From contig NC_134974.1 in the NCBI RefSeq assembly GCF_965638725.1, positions 1,262,143-1,326,142 of the forward strand: a DNA stretch of 64,000 nucleotides. The letters are read 5' to 3'. The notes below the pieces were generated by a model. It had not been told where the DNA came from. It saw only the letters and a program-made list of their open reading frames with translations, and did not search any database. The position numbers and the translations under genes were made by a program. The DNA comes from Aptenodytes patagonicus. Lineage: Eukaryota; Chordata; Aves; Sphenisciformes; Spheniscidae. Each line of letters opens with the position of its first letter. Within the stretch, counting starts at the first letter, position 1. Below, one piece after another: positions 53,571 through 64,000 of the stretch.

Positions 53571-54990
53571 TTCAAGAGCCTGGCCTCCGGGGATGGGGTG
53601 CCCCAGGCACACAGGCAAGCTATCCTTTGCTAACCTGGACCTGCTCCACCTCTGCCCTGTGATGGATTATTTGAGTAATTATTTTTAATAGAAACCGGCT
53701 ATTTCCGTGGCTGTAGCATAACCTCAAGGGAGCAAAGATGGCTTGCGAATTCACGTGTCCTTTTGGCGGGACTGACGTCAGAGAAGAATTTGGGAAATGA
53801 ATGGACTCTCGGCTTGCTCTCAAATAGTCAGCCAGTCATGGGTCAGTTTTTCTGTGACGGTAAAACATCCTCCAGCCCAACTCATCATGCGGGCCATTAG
53901 AGACAGGATGGGATGTGGGATCTGGGGGATTCTTTTATTTTTAGCCACATCTGACTTCTTTCTGTCACTGCCACTGTCCTGCTCAGATGTGGTGCTGCTG
54001 GTGGTAGTGTCCTGACGTGCTTCTGGAAACTTATATCATCACTAGTCTCGTGATGTTTTGCATATTCTCCTAAAGCTATGACTCAAATAGCATAACACTA
54101 CTCCATTGCCATGATGTTGCCCTTATCTTCATGCAGGTACCCCCCTGAAGAGCAGACGGGTGATTGGAGGAGTGACCACCACCCTTTTCCCTTCAGCCCA
54201 CTGGTTTACCGAAGTCAGCTGAATTAGACTAAGAGTTAATGCAAATCACTGCGGTCAGCAGCGAACTGGCAACCCAAGTGGTCACGCATCCCAGATTTAT
54301 TTATTTCAACTTAAATAACCAAAAGCTACTATATTGGACACCACTGTGCTCAGCAGCATGGACACGCACATTTAAAGGGAGAATAGTGTGCAGACACAAG
54401 AACACACCTTCGCCTCTGGATGATATATGCCCTTGTCTCTGCATGCAAGTAATATTGTTCGATGCTTGTGTCACCAAGTGACTTAAGGCTAGTTTGGAGT
54501 GAACAGAGAAGGAAGTTTCAGAGTCTTTGATCTCTCACAGGCAATGCACTTGTTGGCTCTCCCTTCTCTCTTATAACGAGGGATTTTCAGACAAGAACAT
54601 CTTTACTCGACTGCAATTGTGGCAGGCAGAAAGCGGCGACTCCGTGCTGCAGCAGTCATGCAGAGTTCGCTAGCTTTCGTGAACGGTGTATCTCAGTCTC
54701 GGTTTAGCCTGCTATATGATAGAAATGTGCACAGCAAACCAAAAAGGGCCATTACCACGCTCACTGCGGTCAGAGCACCAAACATAAATGGTTCATCACC
54801 CTGGAGCATCACTGCATAGAGATGGGCCGCCGCAGGAGAAGTCCTGCAAGGAGCCTAAAAGACATTTAAGATCTTAACACAGTGTGAAGCCTTCCCTGGC
54901 TGCCTAACTGCCAAAATCATAACAAATTTTGGTTATGCTGGCATACTGCACTTGGTTGAGGAGCAGAGATGTTATGAAGCTGCCCAGAAA
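53571..54990. other. Upstream DNA between the unnamed EDC gene and a CR1 remnant
   Basis: Contains a perfect CRE palindrome TGACGTCA at 53773-53780, about 200 bp upstream of the TATA-like box of the minus-strand gene, and an AP-1 word at 54079-54085. No coding region was recognised. Confidence 0.6.
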
Positions 54991-54994
54991 GCTT

Positions 54995-55410
54995 GGGTGC
55001 TCCTATGTACTGGGCTGCACTCTCCAGCATACACGAGCAGTTACGGGGGGGGTGAGTGCTCCTCTCCGTCTGGCACGTGTGAGACCACATCTGGATGCTG
55101 TGTCCAATTTGGGGCCCATAGTGCAAGACAGTGTCCAACCAAGTGGAGTGAATCAGTGGAGACCACCAAGATGGTCCAGGGGCCTTGAGGAGATGATGGA
55201 TGGGGAGAGGCTGAAGGACCTGCTCACCCTGGAAAGGAAAAGACTTAGGGTAGATCCTGCGGCTCCTTTCAGCTATCTAAAAGGTATTAATGGAGAGGCT
55301 CTTCTCAGAGGTGCCCAGAGACAGGGTGGGAGGCAATGACTGAAAGTTGCAACAAGGGAAATTCTGACCAGATTATCAGGAATAAAATTCTCAGTAGGAG
55401 GGATATTGTG
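54995..55410 (+). mobile_element. Degenerate CR1 LINE fragment
   Basis: Diverged but collinear with the 3' part of CR1 ORF2: GTGTGAGACCACATCTGGAT, then GTCCAATTTGGGGCCC, the region GGAGACCACCAAGATGGTCC, then GAGAGGCTGAAGGACCTG. It differs in subfamily from the copy at 46-48 kb and stops before the 3' terminal motif. Edges are approximate. Confidence 0.75.
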
Positions 55411-55782
55411 CACTAGTAACAGCAAGCAAACTTGCAGAGTAGAGCAGATCAAAGCCACTTAGAGAGTCCTATCCCATCTGTAATCCTGGTCTGTATGGCT
55501 GTCTCGGGGGAAGGTGCAAGAAAATGTGCCAAATTAACTTTTATCAAAACAAATTTTAATCCTGAGGGGGATTGTTTCCAGGCTGTATCATCAGCTCTTT
55601 GCTCCCCATCCCCCATAGGAAATAGGTGGATCAGGAATTCAAGCTTGCAGGCAGCAGTCATAGTGTCGCATGTACCACCTCAGTGGCTAGGTTTCATTAA
55701 AAATTATAATGTAAGCAAGTAATTTAAGGATTGGAGGTGGAGCAAGTCTGGATTATTAAAAATTTTATTTCCATACCCCTGA

Positions 55783-56841
55783 GGTGTCTCACTTCCGGAG
55801 ACACGGACACTGAAATCGTATAAAAGGATTCATATTGTAGTGTTTCTCAAGCCATTTTGGTTTCGTATGCTAGTTGCTGGTGGTGAATTGGGTAAGTGTC
55901 TCTTGACTTACTGGGAAGTAATGTAGTGGCTGGGGTTATTTCATTTTTAAATGTTATCTGCAGAAGCAGTTAGAAGACTTAGGAGTGCTTCTGCGTAGTG
56001 AGATTTGTGTATGGTACTTACCGAGCAGCTCAGCTAAGGGTAAATATTCATTCCATCTTCTACCAGTCTTTATTTGCTCTGTGTTTTGCTCTATGCTTTC
56101 TCCATCAAGATGCGTCTCAGGGTAATTGAGTGGACTAACCTCTCTCTCTTTCCCCACTGACATTGCTACCCTGTTTTAACCAGGAAATTACTGGGTTTGG
56201 GAGAGATCAAAAGGCAAGGCTAGGACTTCAAAAGCAAAAAGTGGGAGGGAAGATAAGAAGTGGAGACTTGCAGGCTGCAAGGGTAAGCAATGCCTGGAAG
56301 GAAGTCTGGATGAGAAGAGCTAGGAGGACTTCTGTGGGAGAGGTGTGAGCGTCAGATCCTTTCCTTGTGGAAGTTTTCCAGCATGAAGCCTCCACTCATG
56401 TCCTCTAGCTGAGGACCTGCGTGTAGACAGGGCACTATCAGAAGCTTAGTAGTCTCCTTTTTGGGTGGAAATAGGGAAGTAATGTCAAAGAGTTAATCCC
56501 AAACCCAGGGGAGCTGTGGACAGGTGGGGGCCGTTATGACTTCAGACCCTGCAATATAATCTACCTGAGTCCAAATAACACCACTTTTCTTTCCTGTTTT
56601 GAGAAGAAGTTGTTTGAAATGTTCATGCAGCCAGTAGCTACAAACTTGTCTAAAATGCCTTCATGTAGAGTTAGTGCCCTGCTATGGATTTCAGGCTGTT
56701 TTCCCAGTATATTGTTCAGTATTCCACTGGAAAAAGTATAGTTTAACTCAGCGTATAAAATAGCCTTGTGAAAGCTGAATGTCTGTGTTTTCCACAAAAG
56801 ATATTCCTTTCCTGCTTTCAGACATTCCCCCTCCCTCAAAG
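55783..56841 (+). promoter_or_regulatory. EDCRP promoter, noncoding exon 1, intron and leader
   Basis: GGTGTCTC at 55783-55790 and its inverted partner GGAGACAC at 55797-55804 precede TATAAAAG at 55819-55826. Exon 1 is inferred from about 55850 to 55891 and ends GAATTGG before donor GTAAGT (55892-55897). The intron is 930 bp. Acceptor TTTCAG ends at 56821, and a 20-nt leader precedes the ATG at 56842. Confidence 0.78.
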
Positions 56842-59241
56842 ATGCATTGCCAAAATGATTGCCAACTGAGACAGCTCCGCCTTCCACCTCCCACCATCTT
56901 GGTGAAGAGTTTTCCCCTGAAAAGATGTGTGGATCCCTGTGGCGCTCCCTGTAACATCCAGTGCTTGCCTCCGCGTGTGGATCCCTGCTGCTATGTTGGG
57001 ATTCCTCAGGGCACCACCACTTATGTGAACCTGGGTAATCTTGGTATGACACAGCCTGCCAGGTGTGTGGATCCATGCTGCCTTGGAGTCACCACGTGTG
57101 TGCCTCCGTGCTGTGGGGAAGTGACCACATGTGTGGACCCATGCTGCTGCAAAGTGACCCAGTGCACCACCAGATGCGAAGATTCGTGCTGTGAGGAAGT
57201 GGCCAAGTGCACCACGACATGTGTGGATCCCTGCTGCAAGGAAGCAGCCAAGTGCACCACCACATGCGTGGATCCCTGCTGCAAAGAAGTGGCCAAGTGC
57301 ACCACCACGTGCGTGGATCCCTGCTGCAAAGAAGTGGCCAAGTGCACCACCACGTGCGTGGATCCCTGCTGCAAGGAAGCGACCAAGTGCACCACCACGT
57401 GCGTGGATCCCTGCTGTGAGGAAGTGACCAAGTGCACCACCACATGTGTGGATCCCTGCTGCAAGGAAGCAACCAAGTGCACCGCCAGATGCGTAGACCC
57501 GTGCTGTGGACCTGTGACCAAATGCGCCACCACATGCATTGATCCGTGTTGTGGGGAAGTGACCAAATGCACCACCAGGTGCATAGATCCATGCTGTGGA
57601 GATGTCACCAGATGCACCACTAAGTGTGTGGATCCATGTTGTGACAAAGTGACCAAGTGCATCACCAGGTGTGTGGATCCGTGCTGTGACAGAGTGACCA
57701 AGTGCACCACCCGGTGCATAGATCCATGCTGTGGAGATGTCACCAGATGCACCACTAAGTGTGTGGATCCATGTTGTGACAAAGTGACCAAGTGCACCAC
57801 CAGGTGTGTGGATCCGTGTTGTGGGGAAGTGACCAAATGCACCACCCGGTGCATAGATCCATGCTGTGGAGATGTCACCAGATGCACCACTAAGTGTGTG
57901 GATCCATGCTGCGGCAGAGTGACCAAGTGCACCACCAGCTGTGTGGACCCATGTTGTAGGGAGGTGACTAAGTGCACCACCAGGTGTGTGGATCCATGCT
58001 GTGGGGAAGTGACCAAATGCACCACCCGGTGCATAGATCCATGCTGTGGAGATGTCACCAGATGCACCACCAGGTGCGTGGATCCCTGCTGTGACAGAGT
58101 GACCAAGTGCACCACCAGGTGTATGGATCCGTGCTGTGGAGGAGTGACCAAGTGCACCACCAGGTGTGTGGATCCGTGCTGTGGAGGAGTGACCAAGTGC
58201 ACCACCAGGTGTGTGGATCCGTGCTGTGACAGAGTGACCAAGTGCACCACCAGGTGTATGGATCCATGCTGTGGAGGAGTGACCAAGTGCACCACCAGGT
58301 GTGTGGATCCCTGCTGTGACAGAGTGACCAAGTGCACCACCAGGTGTGTGGATGCATGCTGTGACAGAGTGACCAAGTGCACCACCAGGTGTGTGGATCC
58401 ATGCTGTGGAGGAGTGACCAAGTGCACCACCAGGTGTGTGGATCCGTGCTGTGGAGGAGTGACCAAGTGCACCACCAGATGCGTGGATCCGTGCTGTGAC
58501 AGAGTGACCAAGTGCACCACCAGGTGTGTGGATCCGTGCTGTGGAGGAGTGACCAAGTGCACCACCACATGCGTGGATCCCTGCTGTAGTGAGGTGACCA
58601 AGTGCACCACCACGTGCGTGGATCCCTGCTGTAGTGAGGTGACCAAGTGCACCACCACGTGCGTGGATCCCTGCTGCAAGGAAGTGACCAAGTGCACCAC
58701 CATGTGCGTGGATCCCTGCTGCAAGGAAGTGACCAAGTGTGTCACCACATGTGTGGATCCCTGCTGCAAGGAAGTGACCAAGTGCACCACCACGTGCGTG
58801 GATCCCTGCTGTGGAGGTGTGAGTGAATGCACCACCACGTGCGTGGATCCCTGCTGCAAGGAAGTGACCAAGTGCACCACCACGTGCGTGGATCCCTGCT
58901 GCAAGGAAGTGACCAAGTGTGTCACCACATGTGTGGATCCCTGCTGTGGAGGTGTGAGTGAATGCACCACCACGTGCGTGGATCCCTGCTGCAAGGAAGT
59001 GACCAAGTGCACCACCACGTGCGTGGATCCCTGCTGCAAGGAAGCGACCAAGTGCACCACCACGTGCGTGGATCCCTGCTGTGGGGGCGTTCAGGCTGTT
59101 ACGAAGTGCATGGATTCCTGTCCTACTGCCTGCGTTACACAAGCCGTGCCCCCGTGCATGGGTGTATGCACCTCCGGCTGTGGCCAGCACTACTCCATCA
59201 CATGTGCAGATGTCTGCTGTCGTAAATGCATGGCTCCTTGA
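56842..59241 (+). CDS. EDCRP: Epidermal differentiation cysteine-rich protein (EDCRP)
   Basis: Single coding exon of 799 residues. The ATG at 56842 lies 20 nt after the acceptor; the in-frame ATG at 56779 is intronic. The head starts MHCQNDCQLRQLRLPPP and holds irregular RCVDPC/RVDPCC motifs. Then come 42 uninterrupted 15-residue units of the form KEVTKCTTTCVDPCC (57193-59082). The tail (CMDSCPTACV, ending CCRKCMAP) closes the protein. Each unit has four Cys (27 percent), plus Lys, Asp and Thr. Proteins of this design are known from birds as EDCRP, expressed in feather-forming cells, and are compared with hair keratin-associated proteins as a convergent cysteine-rich matrix. The sequence shows the cysteine density; disulfide cross-linking is inferred. 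The middle units end mostly in TTR, the outer ones in TTT. Confidence 0.88.
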   Translation: MHCQNDCQLRQLRLPPPTILVKSFPLKRCVDPCGAPCNIQCLPPRVDPCCYVGIPQGTTTYVNLGNLGMTQPARCVDPCCLGVTTCVPPCCGEVTTCVDPCCCKVTQCTTRCEDSCCEEVAKCTTTCVDPCCKEAAKCTTTCVDPCCKEVAKCTTTCVDPCCKEVAKCTTTCVDPCCKEATKCTTTCVDPCCEEVTKCTTTCVDPCCKEATKCTARCVDPCCGPVTKCATTCIDPCCGEVTKCTTRCIDPCCGDVTRCTTKCVDPCCDKVTKCITRCVDPCCDRVTKCTTRCIDPCCGDVTRCTTKCVDPCCDKVTKCTTRCVDPCCGEVTKCTTRCIDPCCGDVTRCTTKCVDPCCGRVTKCTTSCVDPCCREVTKCTTRCVDPCCGEVTKCTTRCIDPCCGDVTRCTTRCVDPCCDRVTKCTTRCMDPCCGGVTKCTTRCVDPCCGGVTKCTTRCVDPCCDRVTKCTTRCMDPCCGGVTKCTTRCVDPCCDRVTKCTTRCVDACCDRVTKCTTRCVDPCCGGVTKCTTRCVDPCCGGVTKCTTRCVDPCCDRVTKCTTRCVDPCCGGVTKCTTTCVDPCCSEVTKCTTTCVDPCCSEVTKCTTTCVDPCCKEVTKCTTMCVDPCCKEVTKCVTTCVDPCCKEVTKCTTTCVDPCCGGVSECTTTCVDPCCKEVTKCTTTCVDPCCKEVTKCVTTCVDPCCGGVSECTTTCVDPCCKEVTKCTTTCVDPCCKEATKCTTTCVDPCCGGVQAVTKCMDSCPTACVTQAVPPCMGVCTSGCGQHYSITCADVCCRKCMAP
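57193..59082 (+). repeat. EDCRP coding tandem array, 42 units of 45 bp
   Basis: Exactly 1,890 bp, no indel and no stop. Nearly every unit carries GTGGATCC for VDP, so GGATCC recurs at 45-bp spacing. One unit near 58350 reads VDACC instead of VDPCC. Subtypes are named by their first residues: KEV/KEA/SEV at both ends; GDV, GEV, DKV, DRV and GGV in the middle. Confidence 0.97.
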
Positions 59242-59629
59242 GGGGCTGCATGTGGGGGCTCCTGTGGTGGGAGCCACAAGGGGACCCCACTCTGCAGTGC
59301 CATTGCCCTGTGGAGTCTCCAAAGGCTAAGGAATGAAAATGGTTTGCAGATCACTGAAGTTGCCAACGTCTTCCTCACATCTATGCTGTCCTAGTGCCCT
59401 TCCTGTCCTAGGAAGAGTAAATCCTCAAATGGTTTTCCTTACGTTATACATCATTTCTGCTATATTTACCTCAAGCACAATGCCTTCCCTTGTAACACGT
59501 AACTAATTGATTTTGTGCCCCCAGGAATACTGCCTGGGAGAGAGATTCTGTAATTCTTTGCACTGATGTGGGTGGAGGAATTTCCCCGTTTGTTCTTTCC
59601 CGCCATCTTCTCCTTTTCTTGTACGAAGC

Positions 59630-59635
59630 AATAAA
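59630..59635 (+). terminator. EDCRP poly(A) signal
   Basis: AATAAA followed by an A run, about 390 nt past the EDCRP stop codon at 59239-59241. Confidence 0.75.
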
Positions 59636-59659
59636 AAAAAAAAATGATCTTGGCATCAG

Positions 59660-62600
59660 CTGTCTGCAAGTGTTTCCTTCACTTTTGCATTCCCCCAGAC
59701 TCACACTTTCTCATTTTAATTTCTTCCTAAAAGTCTGATCTCTGTAGAGTAGCAGCTCCTGCTAGAATGCATGGGAAGTTGTAAGGCAATAGCCGGAGAC
59801 CTGGGACTCATCTGGGATATCCCAGATCATTGCTGAGAGAGGGGATGCTGTACATCACGAGGAAGCACCACTCTCCTATGGTTTTGAAAAGACTTTGAAA
59901 ACCCAACCATTTGCTGAAGTGCTTCTCCAAAGCTGGAGGAGCTCAGGGCCAGCTGTGTCTGCATCCCGCAGGCAGAAATTAAATGTTCCATTACGAGCAG
60001 TGGGTAAATAAGCCACTAACAAGGGGAAGATGAGCAGGTCTGGGAGACTGTACCTCGTGACTTTATCACCGGTGTGTAAGATGTCCTATCTCAGCCTTTT
60101 GCAATCGACTTCTATTTCCTTGTCTCTGGTGGCAATTGGGCAAGCCTCATCAGTTCGGGAGATCGACACAGATTCACTCACCACTGAATTCTGCAGAAAT
60201 ATTATTAGTATTAGCAAGGCGTCTTGGACAATTTTGGTAACCCTCCATGACTATCTGCTAACAGGATCCCAGTGCTTCCTCCTTAGCACCAAATTTGTTT
60301 GCAAATTGCTCACCCGGGAGTGAGCAACATCCTCAGGGACCCAAAGTTGCCCTGTTATACATGCTGAGGGTAGTGCTCTGCAGGTTTCCAGAGCAGAGAT
60401 GGTGCAGAGTGGGATTGGGCTTAGCAGCAACTGCTGAAGGGAGGAGAGATGGGGAGGGAGACTGCGGGGGAAGCCAGCCCACCTGCTGAAGCAGCAGGCA
60501 TGGGCGCAGCTCTGTCTGCGAGCACCCACTGGCTCCTTCTTTAAAGATGCCCCAGGGCAGGTGGCTGGTGACCAACCTGCAATTATCACTGTCTCACTTT
60601 TTCTAGTAGAGGAGCCCGACCAATAGTGGGACATGATAAGTCATAACCAGTGGACGTGGCATTGCACGTGGGCTGGGGAGATCCAGCCTCACACAAATCA
60701 TTCCACCCTCACAGCTCTTCTCTTTCCGTCCTCCTCTCTCAACAGGTTGTGGTAGACCCTGGCTCTCGCCACCGGTTGTACAGCTCTCGCCACAGCGGGT
60801 GTCTGGACTTCGGCAAGTACTCCAAGCATTACCTAAGCACAAATGCTACACAATAGAAATATCAAATCAGTTGAGGCTTCCTAATCCCCTCTCTGTGGAG
60901 GGCTGATTTGACTCCAAAACTCCTTTAAAACTTATTAAAATATTCTGTGCAAGCAACAATTTCCTTTGCTTCTGCTCCCAAATCAAATGGAACAATCTTC
61001 TGGGAAATAAGAAACTGTAGGTGGAAAAAATGGCATTCAGATAAGATTTTCCCTTAAACTATTTCTCTGTAGTATCCTTCTGATGGCATGATGCTTGCAT
61101 GATATTTAACCCTTCATAAGAACATAGAAACTCAGATTTTTTTAAAAGGCTGAGACCATTAGCAGAGAGCGGACACTTTGTTTCCAGGTGAACATCACAA
61201 GATTGTGCTGTAGGAAGAGAAACAGATATCCTTCCTCCCTGAACACCTGAATATTTATACTACATCTATGAAACTGTTACAACAGTTTGGGAGAAAGTTG
61301 CTGTTCAGGACAAGCAAATATAGTAGGCCCACAGTTCTTGCTCTGTCAGGCAGTGTGCTCTGAGCTCTAAAAAGTATTCCTCAGAGATCAGGACACAGTT
61401 TTATTCAGTAATGTGAAAAAACCCTAAGGAAAGCTAGATTCCCGTTCTAAAATATTGGGAAATCAAAGCAAATATCTGCAATAGTCTGAAGGCAAAAGAT
61501 AAAACAGACGAGGCTTTTTTTTCATAACCACAGCGAGTTCCTCTTTTTCAGATTTAATTGCATTCAGATGCTCACTTATCATTCTTCACGGAGCACTCAC
61601 CTTCCTGAGTAAACAGGAAAAGAGGCGGATAGTGCCATATTTGGGTTCCTCTCAGCCCCAGAAGTAATGATCTAATTATTTGATCAAATAGTCCCTAGAG
61701 CATGGACTAGACAAGCTACTTGTTTTCATGTGAGGCTAATTGCATTCTATACTCAGCCTCCTGGCATCTCAGCTATGCGACGATTTCCAAAGCCGGAGCA
61801 ATAGACCGGCAGCCTGGAGACCAGCCCCACCAGGAAGCTGCCCTCGGTGCTGGATCACACCCTCGCACCTTCCCCGGGTAGTTGTGGTAGGGAATGATGA
61901 GAGGGGAAAGTTGGGTGTAATGGAGCCCCAGACTTTAATTGCAACAAAGTGCAGGAGAGTGGGCTGGGAAGGCCTTGCCGTGCTGAGAATATGGGGAGAA
62001 TCCTTGATTTCTATGAAAATGCTTTGCTCACCGAAATGTGGGTAGTGTACTATATGGGATGCTGCACATAAGCAAAATGAAATACCTGATGCTGACCAGT
62101 GCTGGATGCCACAGAGGAAGAAAGCTTACTTAGGAGGCTTTTAGGTAAACCAAAGGATGCAAAGAAATCCAGAGGTGTCATATTTTTAAAGCAGTGTTCG
62201 GCAGTTTATGAAATAGTTGTGTTGTTTTTTTTTTTCCTAGCAGAAATACAGTTGAACAGCCCAAAACGGTGCGTATCCAAATGGTTGCACAGGGAAAAAT
62301 TTCAGTTTGAGATGTTTCCATCAAGAATCATGACATCTGCACATCCTGAAGTTTTGTATTTACGTTAACAATCATGTCTCCGTGACCATGCGGTGTTTCA
62401 GGTCTGCAGGCAAAATTTTTATAGTCATAGGAAAATGGCTCCAATCTTGATGTGCCTCCATCTTCGGTAGCTCTTAGTGGTGAAATACGAAGTCTCTCTT
62501 GGATTATTTAGAGCCAAAAGTGTTGACCATGTTCTTTTTTACTGAATTTTTCAGAAATATTCTCCTGAGCACCGGAATACAGTGCTCAGGGGGCTCCTCT

Positions 62601-64000
62601 TCTGCAGCACCAGACAAACCTCTGGGTAGGGGAGTCTCTCTCCTCCTGGGCTCCAGGAACCTCTTCTAGTTCAGGTTTGCGCTCTGTCGTGCTCTTTTCA
62701 TCAAAGTGCAACCCATCACACCAGCCTCTGGTTCTGCAAGAGACCTTAACGTGTGCCATTTAATTAAATAGATCCCAGAAGTGTCAGATTGGGAAAAAAA
62801 AAATCACTTCTTTTCAGCTCTTTTGCCAAAGAAGGATGGCCACAAAAGGATGTTGCTGTGGGGTCCTGACTCACTGAAGTTAATGTGACTAGTCAAATGA
62901 CCAAATTGCTCATAAATATAATAGAGATCCACAATTAAGAATAATAATCCAGCCCTCTGATGTTCCCACACAAATGTAGATCAATTTATATCTCCTAAAA
63001 TGTCTATTTCTTTTAGAAGTCGTTACAATTTCTTGCTAATGAAATATAACAATAGGGTATACAATAACCCACTATAGAAAAGGAGACGTAGGACCGGTCC
63101 TCAGCGTTGGTTTTAGAGGTGAGCCTGGAGCCCTAGGAAAGCATGAAGAACTGTACAAACCGGACTATGAGAAACTCCTCAGCAAGATAAGTGTTGGAGG
63201 CTGCTGCTGTGAGGGGACCTAAAAGTACTAGAGGACAATTTCTTGCTCAGCATTACCCAGCAGGGTTAGCTCTAGGATGAGAAGATGGGGAGAGATTTAT
63301 CTGGCAAAATATTAGGCAGCTAAACCTGAGCTAGTTGCTCTCTGTTCGTTTTACAATCTGTAGGTTCTATTTGATGCAGTCATGGGTGTTTCTCCTCACC
63401 CTGAAGCAGATGTCTAACACAAGCAAACCGCACTGTACCAGTCCTTATTTCTTCCTATCATCTATAAAGCCGCCAGTGCAGCAGTATGAGTCTTGGGGGG
63501 AGAAACCGCACATGATGCACCGAGTCCGTCCAGCAAAGGAAGAGGAGCGGAAAGACTGAATGAACAACGAGGTGCTGCTGGGAGGATGTCAAGAGCAGTG
63601 CAAATCCATCAGCTCACATGGGCTTGGGACGGGAATTCCAGTCTCCCCATGTAAACACTAGAAAGGAACCAGTGCTGATGCCTGTAATTCTACAGCGGGA
63701 CTCCTGGTTTCCAGTGTAAACAGGATGCACTGCTCGTGCTGAATGGGTTGGGGTTTGGTCTGGGTTTTTTATTTTTCATTTAGTATTTGTGTAAGTGATC
63801 TCATTAGGGAATTTGGTCACCTAAATATAGTCTGATGGTCACATTCCACCTCCGTGATTGGAATATCTCAGAGAAATAAAGTTTTTCTGTGCTGTGGAGC
63901 TGAGTGAGATATGATCAGGAAAAGGCCTCAATATGCTAATATGGAGTCCTGGGCCTAAATTCCACTTAAACTGAAGCCCTTTACATTGCTCTGGCAGTGA
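59660..64000. other. Intergenic DNA downstream of EDCRP
   Basis: About 4.3 kb without a recognisable gene, repeat array or CR1 copy. A consensus AP-1 word is at 62867-62873. Open frames (for example 60030-60323 plus) have no EDC-like composition, and no noncoding exon 1 with the shared TATA plan was recognised. Confidence 0.6.

Noticed and set aside
56779-56841. Upstream in-frame ATGs for EDCRP (56779), the unnamed gene (52641), the SCFN main exon (31687) and the CRNN main exon (38468)
   Set aside because: Each lies in the intron before a clear acceptor; the family gene plan and S100 exon split place the starts elsewhere.
25157-59241. Could any of the tandem arrays be CRISPR?
   Set aside because: Units are directly adjacent, in frame and coding, without unique spacers, in vertebrate DNA.
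56836-59322. Two minus-strand open frames (828 and 680 codons) opposite EDCRP, plus smaller ones
   Set aside because: The same effect as in SCFN: a 45-bp stop-free unit opens several frames. The plus frame has the TATA box, exon 1, acceptor and poly(A) signal.

Overview
The window reads as nuclear genomic DNA of a bird (an archosaur at minimum). It has spliced vertebrate genes with compact introns, CR1-family LINE sequence with the usual avian 3' end, and genes of the epidermal differentiation complex (EDC) in their sauropsid form. The species cannot be named from the sequence.

Layout. (1) 1-19.9 kb, plus strand: the last 28 exons of COPA (coatomer alpha), from residue 130 (human numbering) to the stop at 18726. 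(2) 20.0-21.8 kb, minus strand: S100A11, tail-to-tail with COPA; the two genes' poly(A) signals lie 35 bp apart. (3) 24.5-33.5 kb, minus: a trichohyalin-like S100 fused-type protein (scaffoldin, SCFN), whose last exon carries eleven copies of a 360-bp (120-residue) repeat. (4) 37.1-39.55 kb, minus: cornulin (CRNN), with at least eleven 45-bp (15-residue) repeats. (5) 45.98-48.16 kb, plus: a 5'-truncated, frame-broken CR1 retrotransposon. (6) 51.3-53.6 kb, minus: an unnamed Cys/Pro/Thr-rich EDC protein of 380 residues with five 24-residue repeats. (7) 55.8-59.65 kb, plus: EDCRP, a 799-residue protein built mainly of 42 uninterrupted 15-residue units with four cysteines each. The last 4.3 kb shows no gene.

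Functional picture. COPA is a housekeeping vesicle-coat gene at the edge of the complex. S100A11, SCFN, CRNN, the unnamed gene and EDCRP form a cornification cluster: calcium-binding S100 heads joined to Gln/Glu/Arg-rich repeat rods (SCFN, CRNN), and small-exon structural proteins rich in Cys, Lys and Gln, suited to disulfide and transglutaminase cross-linking in cornified epidermis and feathers.

Main new observations. All four EDC structural genes share one gene plan: a TATA-type box, 70-75 nt from the box to the first splice donor, a noncoding exon 1 of roughly 40 nt, and an ATG 20-22 nt into exon 2. Three share the word GGTGTCTC 25-32 bp upstream of the TATA box. SCFN, CRNN and the unnamed gene share a related exon-2 leader, although only SCFN and CRNN encode an S100 domain. 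EDCRP and its head-to-head neighbour share a VDPC-type seed. EDCRP and SCFN both show higher-order repeat structure that points to block duplication.
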